A stretch of 31,871 bases of DNA from contig JACOWJ010000018.1 of assembly GCA_016176845.1 (NCBI GenBank), forward strand, positions 1 to 31,871, read 5' to 3'. The notes beneath the pieces are model-generated. The model was not told the origin of the DNA. It did no database searches and saw only the letters and a program-made list of their open reading frames with translations. Numbering within the stretch: position 1 is the stretch's first letter; each line of letters starts with the position of its first letter. The translations under genes were made by a program, and so were the position numbers. This DNA comes from Nitrospinota bacterium. GTDB taxonomy: Bacteria; 2-12-FULL-45-22; JACOWJ01. This document shows positions 7,971-14,068 of this stretch, piece after piece.

Positions 7971-9197
7971 ATGAATAGAATTATAATGCCCAAATTGGGC
8001 ATGACGATGACCGATGGCAGGGTGGTGGAATGGTTGGTCCAGGAAACCTCCAGGGTGGAGAAAGGGCAGATCGTCCTGCGGATCGAGTCGGATAAGATCG
8101 AGTACGAAGTCGAGGCCCCGGCCTCGGGGACCCTGGCCCGGATTTATGCGGTGGCTTCGGAGGAGGCCCTGCCGGTGGGAAGGCTGCTGGCGGTGATCCT
8201 GGCCGAAGGCGAGGCCCTGAACGAGGAGCTGTTGGCCTCGGAGCTGTCTGCGTTCCCGCCCGTGGCCGACTCCCTGCGTCTTCCCGCCACCTCCTCCGCC
8301 AGCGCCATGACCTCCAGTTCCCGGCCCATCGGGGCCGAGCGGATGAAGGCCTCCCCGGCAGCCCGCAAGCTGGCCGAGGAGAAAGGGGTGGACCTCTCCC
8401 GGGTGGTGGGCACGGGTCCAGGAGGCCGGATTACCCGGGAGGACGTCCTCGCCGCACTGGAAGCCAGCCCTGCCGCTCCATTCCCCGGGGCAGCTCGGGA
8501 GCCCACCCTGGGGAGCTCCATCCCTTTAAGCCGGATGCGAAAGATTATCGCCCAGCGGCTCACGGCCAGCTCCTCCCAGACGCCCCACATCTACCTCTTC
8601 TCGGAGATCGATGCGACCGAGCTCCAGGCCTCGCGGGCCCGCCTGCTCCCCCGGATCGAGGCGGAGACAGGACAACGACTTTCTTACAATGACCTGCTCA
8701 TTCAGGCCGTAGCCCACTCCATCCAGCGCTTCCCGCTGTTCAATGCGACGCTGGAAGGGGAGGTCATCCGGATCCCCGAGGAGATCCACATCGGCCTGGC
8801 CGTGGCGGTAGAGGGGGGGCTGATCGTGCCGGTGATCCGGGGGGTCCATCGGAAGTCCCTGGAGGCGATCGTCCGGGAGCGGGCCGACCTGGTCCAGCGG
8901 GCCCAGAACAAGCGGCTCACGCCCGATGACCTCCAGGGAGGCACCTTTACCCTCTCCAACCTGGGGATGTACGAGGTGGATTATTTTACCGCCATCATCA
9001 ACCCGCCCCAGAGCGCCATCCTCTCCGTGGGCCGGATGGCCCAGCGGCCCCAGGTGGTCGATGGAGAAATCGCGGTCCGGACCATGATGTGGCTGGGGCT
9101 CTCGGCCGACCATCGGGTGGTCGATGGGGCCCAGGCGGCCGAGTTCCTGCAAGAGATCAAACGCGGGCTGGAGAAGCCAATGGAAGAGCAACCCTGA
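7971..9197 (+). CDS. pdhC: 2-oxoacid dehydrogenase E2 component (dihydrolipoyl acyltransferase)
   Basis: 408 residues with classic E2 architecture. Residues 1-80 are one lipoyl domain; ESDKIEYE places the lipoylated Lys at about residue 42. An Ala/Ser/Pro linker follows, then the peripheral-subunit-binding domain (about 125-160: SPAARKLAEEKGVDLSRV, GTGPGGRITREDV). The catalytic acyltransferase domain ends with DHRVVDG, His about 381 and Asp about 385 being the catalytic pair. It accepts the acyl group from E1 and transfers it to CoA, forming the oligomeric core. The start codon follows the E1 beta stop immediately. No E3 (dihydrolipoamide dehydrogenase) gene follows, so the complex must borrow E3 from elsewhere. 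The operon ends convergently with the copper/haem cluster. Confidence 0.92.
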   Translation: MNRIIMPKLGMTMTDGRVVEWLVQETSRVEKGQIVLRIESDKIEYEVEAPASGTLARIYAVASEEALPVGRLLAVILAEGEALNEELLASELSAFPPVADSLRLPATSSASAMTSSSRPIGAERMKASPAARKLAEEKGVDLSRVVGTGPGGRITREDVLAALEASPAAPFPGAAREPTLGSSIPLSRMRKIIAQRLTASSSQTPHIYLFSEIDATELQASRARLLPRIEAETGQRLSYNDLLIQAVAHSIQRFPLFNATLEGEVIRIPEEIHIGLAVAVEGGLIVPVIRGVHRKSLEAIVRERADLVQRAQNKRLTPDDLQGGTFTLSNLGMYEVDYFTAIINPPQSAILSVGRMAQRPQVVDGEIAVRTMMWLGLSADHRVVDGAQAAEFLQEIKRGLEKPMEEQP

Positions 9198-9238
9198 CCT
9201 GGAGAAGGGGTAAGGGAGAAGGGGGGGATGGGTAATTT

Positions 9239-9739
9239 TTACTTGATCTCAAATTTGACATCCGCCGGCCTTAACGCCTTCTTTAACTCGGTCTCGATCT
9301 GCTCTCTTCCGGTAAAACCGATGAAGATATGGGTCACGATTCCCTTCGGATCGATGACGAAGAGCCAGGGCTCTCCGATGACGCCATAGCGCTGGCCTAA
9401 AGCGACCGCCTCGCTTTCCGGCCCCCAAAATTTGGCGGCCCGATGGATCTTCAGAATAGCGGCCATATCCTTCTCATAGTGAGGCCAGAGGTCATGAATA
9501 TTTGACCATACCTTCTCGCAGTAGATGCAGTGGTCTGGATTTCCGAACATCAGGAGAATTACTTTTCCTTCCTCATGAGCCTTTCGGAGATCCTCCGTAT
9601 CTAAGGGGGCTTTGCTCCCTACCTCCACCCGGGGCTTCCCCTCAGGCATCCCTCTTAAGCCTGCATAGGCAGTAGCGGGAAAAACCATCCCGGCCCAAAG
9701 GCACAGAGAAAAAATGATTGGAGTGAAAATTTGTTTCAT
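9239..9739 (-). CDS. Secreted thioredoxin-like protein, second copy (CIYC)
   Basis: 166 residues beginning with a signal peptide (about residues 1-26, ending ATAYA). The thioredoxin fold is indicated by GKVILLMFGNPDHCIYCEK, where C-x-x-C follows a beta strand as in TlpA/DsbE-like proteins, and by the late segment GEPWLFVIDPKGIVTHIFIG, where EPW takes the cis-Pro position. It is clearly paralogous to the thioredoxin-like protein encoded at 10924-11466: both share KVG/EVG-K-APL...DL-KAHE-GKVI-LM. The start overlaps the stop of the preceding multicopper-oxidase-like gene (ATGA), so the two are translationally coupled. Probable periplasmic disulfide reductant or copper-loading partner of the oxidase (inference). 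Last gene of the cluster. Confidence 0.85.
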   Translation of the reverse strand: MKQIFTPIIFSLCLWAGMVFPATAYAGLRGMPEGKPRVEVGSKAPLDTEDLRKAHEEGKVILLMFGNPDHCIYCEKVWSNIHDLWPHYEKDMAAILKIHRAAKFWGPESEAVALGQRYGVIGEPWLFVIDPKGIVTHIFIGFTGREQIETELKKALRPADVKFEIK

Positions 9740-10785
9740 GGTCTTTTCTCCCCTGGCTCTATTTTACTGAGATGATCCATCTTCACATCCAGAACAAAGA
9801 TTACCTCCTCTTTCGTTAATTGAATCGCATAGGAATTTCCATTTTCAGCTTTCCCTGGATCGCCGGGCACCAGCCCGGCCTTCACCTTTTGCGTACCCTC
9901 ATGGTTCTGCTTATCGTACCCCTCTTGATGGGACTCGCGTTCTGTAAACGATGGGGGAAAAGTCACGCTGTGATAAAATGGGAATTTCCCCGGTCGATCG
10001 GGGGTTATGGCGATATCATGTCTCTTGCCGGGATAAAGGGTGATCGAGGATTCTTTCCGGGGCTCGGAAATTGGATAGCCATCCTCATGGGTGAGGGTGA
10101 AACCTTCCGAGAACCTCACCGTATGGGGGAGATGACCGATGTTGGCGAGTCGGATCTTGACCCTTTGACCCTCTTTGACATCCATGATGATCGGATGATC
10201 CCCGGCGACCGCCTTGTCGTTAATGGTCGTGATATCGTTGTCCATCATGGTTTGTGGGTGGCCCGTTTCATGGTGCCCCTCCCCTTTTAGATCCTTGCTA
10301 TTCCAGTCGCTCAGCACATAAACGAATTCTCGATCAAATTTTTGCTCATTCGCTGCCTCCACAATAAAGACGCCATAGAGGCCCCGGCTGATGTGCTCGG
10401 CCATATTCCAGCTGCAGTGATAGAGATGGGTTCCGGCCGGCCTGGCGATAAATTCGTAGGTATATTCATGGTCGGGATCAACGGGAACCTCTTCCTGGAG
10501 TGCAACCCGGGGAGGCAAATGGAGTCCGTGAAAAAAAAGCCCATGTTTGGCCCCGCTTTGATTCCTCAAACGAATCTTCACCGTATCCCCTTCCCTGACC
10601 CGGATCTCAGGCCCCGGGACCGTCCCGTTATAGGTCCAGGCCATGAATTTTGTGCCATTGAGGACGATGGCTCCTTCAGTTACAGTGAGAGTGATCTCGC
10701 GGGTTTCGGCAAGAGCATTGCTGAAAGGGAGAAGAAGGACAAAAGCAGAAAACAGAAAACACAAAACGGATATCATGGATATCAT
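9736..10785 (-). CDS. Two-domain multicopper-oxidase-like protein with degenerate copper sites
   Basis: About 349 residues when started at the ATG that begins a good signal peptide (cleavage near NALA); a longer TTG-started frame exists to 10809. The two cupredoxin domains align with the complete oxidase of the neighbouring gene. Domain 1 reads FFHGLHLPP where the family has HWHG, and THLYHCSWNMAEH where the family has HCH, so it keeps the type-1 Cys and flanking His but loses type-2/3 ligands. Domain 2 reads PHTVRFSEGF and FPFYHSVTFP in place of HLHG and WHCHFVPH, losing its Cys and most His ligands. It is unlikely to reduce oxygen; a type-1 copper electron carrier or copper-binding role is more plausible. 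Coupled by ATGA overlap to the following thioredoxin-like gene. Confidence 0.85.
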   Translation of the reverse strand: MISMISVLCFLFSAFVLLLPFSNALAETREITLTVTEGAIVLNGTKFMAWTYNGTVPGPEIRVREGDTVKIRLRNQSGAKHGLFFHGLHLPPRVALQEEVPVDPDHEYTYEFIARPAGTHLYHCSWNMAEHISRGLYGVFIVEAANEQKFDREFVYVLSDWNSKDLKGEGHHETGHPQTMMDNDITTINDKAVAGDHPIIMDVKEGQRVKIRLANIGHLPHTVRFSEGFTLTHEDGYPISEPRKESSITLYPGKRHDIAITPDRPGKFPFYHSVTFPPSFTERESHQEGYDKQNHEGTQKVKAGLVPGDPGKAENGNSYAIQLTKEEVIFVLDVKMDHLSKIEPGEKRP

Positions 10786-10810
10786 GGAGCAGAACCCCCT
10801 TTGTATCAAG

Positions 10811-10883
10811 CTAAGTTTTAAGTTTTAGGTGTTAAGTTTTAGGTTTCTTGCTTAACACTTAAAACCTAAAACTTAAAACTTCC
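10811..10883 (-). repeat. Heptameric inverted repeat (AAGTTTT / AAAACTT units)
   Basis: Units of AAGTTTT/AGGTGTT (10814-10848) are followed by their complement CTTAACACTTAAAACC... (10851-10881). Both halves have strict 7-nt spacing. The pair forms a long A/T-rich hairpin between the two thioredoxin/oxidase gene pairs. Confidence 0.85.
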
Positions 10884-10923
10884 CGGAAATCCTGTAAAAA
10901 AAGGAAATTCCTATACGATCTAG

Positions 10924-11466
10924 TTACTTTACCTGAGTTACTTTACTTTCTCCTAAGAGCTCTGTAATATTTTGTTTAAAGATCTCGCTGGGAACGAAGA
11001 CCAAATAGATAAACCGCACTATGCCTCGTTTATCAATAATGAATAGCCAGGGCTGTCCTTCCGCCCCGTAGGCTGCTTTCAATTGAACTCCCTCCGGATG
11101 GGGCAAAATCATCTTGGCATGTTCGGTCTGTCTCTGAACAAAAACCGCGCGATCATCAAAATTTTTCGTCTCTTTCATGATTTCATCGATATACCGATCC
11201 ATCCTGTCACACCAGGGACAGTGGCTGGGATACCCCAGCATCAAGGCGATGACCTTCCCCCCTTCATGGGCCTTGATCAGGTCGGGAACCAACAGAGGGG
11301 CCTTATCTCCTACCTTGATCCTGGACTCACCCCGGGCAATCCCCCGGATCGGCAACTCTGTGCCATAGGCGGGGGATAGAACCCTCGATCCATAGATGGG
11401 TCCAAGGGAAAGAAGAAAAAGGGAAACCCCGATCTCCATCCGGCCCATAAAAGACTTTGCTTTCAT
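10924..11466 (-). CDS. Secreted thioredoxin-like protein, first copy (CPWC)
   Basis: 180 residues. A hydrophobic segment at about 11-30 acts as signal peptide or anchor. GKVIALMLGYPSHCPWCDRM gives the thioredoxin-type C-x-x-C with the reactive PW pair; GQPWLFIIDKRGIVRFIYL gives the strand pair around the cis-Pro region. This resembles TlpA/peroxiredoxin-like periplasmic proteins that work in cytochrome maturation or copper-centre assembly. GGGAGGAT seven bases before ATG supports the start. It is preceded by the complete multicopper oxidase gene and one 81-bp repeat and followed by the degenerate oxidase gene, so the oxidase-thioredoxin order occurs twice. A helper role in copper insertion or cysteine reduction of the oxidase is inferred from this pairing. 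Confidence 0.85.
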   Translation of the reverse strand: MKAKSFMGRMEIGVSLFLLSLGPIYGSRVLSPAYGTELPIRGIARGESRIKVGDKAPLLVPDLIKAHEGGKVIALMLGYPSHCPWCDRMDRYIDEIMKETKNFDDRAVFVQRQTEHAKMILPHPEGVQLKAAYGAEGQPWLFIIDKRGIVRFIYLVFVPSEIFKQNITELLGESKVTQVK

Positions 11467-11516
11467 CGGTTTATCCTCCCGACCATCACGACCTATCAGT
11501 GTGGGTTACCGGAGAT

Positions 11517-11597
11517 TTACCGTGTAAATGCCCGAACCTCTCAGGAGTCCATTTTCATTTCCGGGGGCGGCCAACTCTGCTTGGCCATGTCGGTTTT
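11517..11597 (-). repeat. 81-bp intergenic repeat, copy 3
   Basis: Aligns without gaps over 81 bases with the copies at 12961-13041 and 16581-16661, differing from the former at about 9 positions. The core GGGGGCGGCCAACT..GCTTGGCCATG forms a GGCCAA/TTGGCC hairpin, and TACCGT at one end can pair with the ACGGT-like other end. Here it lies between the oxidase stop and the next gene. Confidence 0.85.
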
Positions 11598-11659
11598 CAC
11601 GGTACCCGCAGGGAGAGGGCCAGCCGGACTGGCCCCTCTCCCCTGCATCCCGATACAGC

Positions 11660-12934
11660 TTACTTCTTCCGGGAGACCTTCTCCTTCTCCGATGGGTTCT
11701 CGCTCGTGATCTTGGTGGGCATCCCCAAGGGATACGCATCCAGGTCGATTCCTTTGGGATAGAGATTGCCTTTGTCATCCTTTCCCAAATAGACGACGGC
11801 CATCAGCAGCCCGCCGTGATAGACCCCGTCATTGGTGGCATGGGGAACGAAGTGGCAATGCCATACCCATCTTCCCTCCTGATCCGCGATAAAGATATAG
11901 TCTTTCCTTTCGCCGGGCAGGATGGAGACCGAGTCCGAGCGCATATCCTTATTGGAGATCGCTCCATCGTAGGGATAGACATTCCGGCCGTCCCAGGCGA
12001 TCCAGTGGAGCGTGTGGCCATGAAGGTGCATATTATGGGGCCAGCTGCCGAAGTTGATGAACCGGACCCGGATCTTCTGGCCCTCCTGGGCCAGGATCAC
12101 GTTGGGGTATTCGTCGGTCCAGGCGTTCCCATTGATGGTGAACAGGTTGTAATGGGCGATATTCCTGGGATGACCGACTTCTGCGCTCTGCTTCGTTTCG
12201 GCAGAGGTGGGCTTAAACCCCTCCTCCTTGGAGAACTTGGAGTCCCACTCATCCAACAGGACCAGCAGGTCCTGGTCCACCTTCTCCTCCCCCTTGCCAT
12301 GGATGACAATGCCGCCGTACAGCCCCATATCCATATGCTCATTGGCGTTCACGTGGCAGTGATAGATGTGGGTGCCCACGGGAGAAGCCACAAACTCATA
12401 GGTAAACATCTGGTCGGGCTTGACCGGCACCTGGGCCACGTTCATCGTGCCGTCCTGATCGTACCGGAGGAACGTCGGTCCGTGGATGTGGATGGTGTGG
12501 TTATTCTTGCTCAGGTTCCTGAAGAGCACCCGGACCAGGTCGCCTTCATCGGCAATAATGGTGGGACCGGGGACCGGCCCCTGGGGATAGGCCTTCGGCT
12601 TGCCATGGGGGACGAAGGCCCATACGGGAAAATCCACGCCTGCGATGTCCTGGGTGGCTTCAACGGAATCGATCTCGTAGACGAGGGTCCGGCCGCTCAG
12701 GGGGACTCCGAGCTTTTTCGCCTGGCCGATGGCCCATGTCCCCCCGGAAGTCTGAGGATCGACCTTATTAATCACCTTGACCAGCCCGTTCTTCACGTTC
12801 ACATCCACGCTGCTCACATCGATCAGCGTCCGGACCTCTTTGATGGGCAGGCCGATCGTTACTGCACGGGCAGGGGCTGTAGCCAGGGCCAAGATAAAGG
12901 CCATGGCCACGAGAATGAATGTTGGTTTCTTCAT
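11660..12934 (-). CDS. Periplasmic multicopper oxidase, two cupredoxin domains, complete copper ligands
   Basis: 424 residues from an ATG with AAAGGAGG eight bases upstream and a clear signal peptide (MKKPTFILVAMAFILAL..., cleavage near ARA). A longer frame exists but begins inside a repeat. Copper ligands appear in pairs: NHTIHIHGPT and THIYHCHVNANEH in domain 1, PHNMHLHGHT and WVWHCHFVPH in domain 2. These provide the HxH/HCH sets of a trinuclear cluster plus type-1 sites, so an oxygen-reducing oxidase of metals, phenols or another donor is expected; two-domain oxidases of this kind usually act as trimers. Oxygen use by a probably anaerobic host is notable. The gene sits between the cupredoxin-like gene and a thioredoxin-like gene within the sigma-54-linked cluster. 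Substrate not determinable. Confidence 0.9.
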   Translation of the reverse strand: MKKPTFILVAMAFILALATAPARAVTIGLPIKEVRTLIDVSSVDVNVKNGLVKVINKVDPQTSGGTWAIGQAKKLGVPLSGRTLVYEIDSVEATQDIAGVDFPVWAFVPHGKPKAYPQGPVPGPTIIADEGDLVRVLFRNLSKNNHTIHIHGPTFLRYDQDGTMNVAQVPVKPDQMFTYEFVASPVGTHIYHCHVNANEHMDMGLYGGIVIHGKGEEKVDQDLLVLLDEWDSKFSKEEGFKPTSAETKQSAEVGHPRNIAHYNLFTINGNAWTDEYPNVILAQEGQKIRVRFINFGSWPHNMHLHGHTLHWIAWDGRNVYPYDGAISNKDMRSDSVSILPGERKDYIFIADQEGRWVWHCHFVPHATNDGVYHGGLLMAVVYLGKDDKGNLYPKGIDLDAYPLGMPTKITSENPSEKEKVSRKK

Positions 12935-12960
12935 CTGGACAGCCTCCTTTCTTACCGTTC

Positions 12961-13041
12961 TTACCGTGAAAATGCCCGAGCCTTTCCGGAGTCCATTTTC
13001 ATTCTCGGGGGCGGCCAACTTTGCTTGGCCATGACGGTTTA
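12961..13041 (-). repeat. 81-bp intergenic repeat, copy 2
   Basis: Same length and orientation as the other two copies, about 84-89% identical. In the transcript direction it begins with the TAA stop codon of the cupredoxin-like gene and ends just before the ribosome binding site region of the oxidase gene. Arms GAAAATG/CATTTTC, CCCGAG/CTCGGG and GGCCAA/TTGGCC are all present; the first two interlock as in a pseudoknot. Confidence 0.88.
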
Positions 13042-13914
13042 CTTCAGTTCAAAGTTCACCCGGACCATGCCCTTGGTGGGTACTTCTATCTCCTGGTTGA
13101 GGACGACCGACTGCTCGTAAATCGGCCTCCCATCCTCATCCTGTCCCTTCACCTTCCAGCTCTCGTGCCACAGCTTCACGGTATATTTCCCCGGGGGGAT
13201 CTGGTCGAGGGTGAATGTGCCCTCCGGTCCCGTGACCGCATGGTAGGGGTGATCGAAGACCATAAAATGTCCCTCCATATGGGGGTGGGAATCGCAGGTC
13301 ACCTCGACCAGGCCCGTCTTCCGCACCCGCTTGATGATCACCTGGTCCTTCTTGGGCTGGCCGAAGTTGAACATCTGGATCCCGTTCACCGCCATGTTGG
13401 CGTTGTGCAAGAAGGGGTCGGCGTTCTTCACCGACAGGTCGGTCCCCTTCACCATCGTGAAGACATGGGGACCGAAGTGGCATTTCTCCTGGGTCAGCCA
13501 GGTCTCCTTCGTCCGGTCGATCTTCTTGCCCTGGGAGATCCCCTCCAGGAAAACCACGGCATACCGGACCTCCCCGTTGGCCGAGATGAGCAGGGTCTCG
13601 GAGGGGGCCTCCTTTCCGCAAAGGTCCGGGTCCTTGGTCACCTTGAGAGGGGCTAAGGTCTGGGCCGGACCAACATACTTCACCTGTCCCGTGATCGTCC
13701 CTCCATCGGGGACCTCGACCTCATCGTAAGCCTGGCCGATACCCCCCAGCCCGACCGCGAGGGCCAGGGTTGCCAGAAGGCCCATACAGCCTCGCTTCGC
13801 GAGGATTGAAAATTGAAAATTGAAAATTGAAAATTGAAAATTTAACATCCAATTTCCCAACGATTTAACAAATCGTTTTCCCCTGGAGGAATCTTCGCGT
13901 GTTCTTCGAATCAT
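13039..13914 (-). CDS. Cupredoxin-like periplasmic protein (plastocyanin-type copper site plus carboxypeptidase-regulatory-like fold)
   Basis: The mature part (about 225 residues) starts after the signal sequence MGLLATLALAVGLG...QAYDE. It holds GGTITGQVKYVG, then FLHNANMAVNG and VTCDSHPHMEGH. One His, then Cys, His and Met resemble the type-1 copper ligands of plastocyanin-like proteins. A C-terminal beta-sandwich follows (GPEGTFTLDQIPPGKYTVKLWHES), typical of carboxypeptidase-regulatory-like domains. The chosen ATG has GGGAGAAAA upstream. It gives a 291-residue precursor whose leader includes a repeated NFQFSIF heptapeptide encoded by 7-bp tandem repeats. An internal ATG at 13785 directly starting the signal peptide is an alternative. 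Probable periplasmic electron carrier or copper-binding protein for the cluster. Confidence 0.8.
   Translation of the reverse strand: MIRRTREDSSRGKRFVKSLGNWMLNFQFSIFNFQFSILAKRGCMGLLATLALAVGLGGIGQAYDEVEVPDGGTITGQVKYVGPAQTLAPLKVTKDPDLCGKEAPSETLLISANGEVRYAVVFLEGISQGKKIDRTKETWLTQEKCHFGPHVFTMVKGTDLSVKNADPFLHNANMAVNGIQMFNFGQPKKDQVIIKRVRKTGLVEVTCDSHPHMEGHFMVFDHPYHAVTGPEGTFTLDQIPPGKYTVKLWHESWKVKGQDEDGRPIYEQSVVLNQEIEVPTKGMVRVNFELK
13805..13841 (-). repeat. Heptameric tandem repeat ATTGAAA inside a leader-coding region
   Basis: Five near-perfect ATTGAAA units. Because three units make 21 bp, in the minus-strand frame they encode a 7-residue peptide repeat (NFQFSIF) without a stop codon in the long frame of the cupredoxin-like gene. 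Confidence 0.85.
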
Positions 13915-13933
13915 CTTTTTCTCCCTGTTCGCC

Positions 13934-13974
13934 TTGCAAGAATTGCAAATTGGAAAGTGCAAATTGCAAAGTGC
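13934..13974 (-). repeat. Heptameric repeat TTGCAAA / GTGCAAA
   Basis: Units TTGCAAG, AATTGCAAA, TTGGAAA, GTGCAAA, TTGCAAA, GTGCGGG follow each other at 7-nt steps just ahead of the ribosome binding site of the cupredoxin-like gene. Confidence 0.7.
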
Positions 13975-14005
13975 GGGAACTGCAATTTTTAAAATTTCCA
14001 ATTCA

Positions 14006-14068
14006 CTAACCCCTAACCCCTAACCCCTAACCCCTAACCCCTAACCCCTAATCCCTAATCCCTAACTT
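14006..14068 (-). repeat. Nine heptameric CTAACCC units at the cytochrome gene end
   Basis: Six CTAACCC, two CTAATCC and one CTAACTT in perfect 7-nt register. The stop codon and last residues (KLGIRD) of the cytochrome are encoded by the first units, read on the minus strand. Confidence 0.92.

Noticed and set aside
9198-9238. Intrinsic terminator between the convergent dehydrogenase and copper clusters
   Set aside because: The 41-bp gap is purine-rich but contains no stem-loop.
12961-13041. Conserved 23-residue peptide (MAKQSWPPPRMKM...) encoded by the 81-bp repeat in the gene direction
   Set aside because: Copy 3 has an in-frame stop after 15 residues and no copy has a ribosome binding site, so conservation is better explained by DNA or RNA structure.
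11528-13120. 530-codon open frame on the plus strand
   Set aside because: It lies antisense to the multicopper oxidase and is a by-product of GC-rich codon use; no domain recognised.
14006-14068. CRISPR array or telomere-like end
   Set aside because: Units are 7 bp with no spacers, lie between two cluster genes, and are one of several different heptamers in the window.
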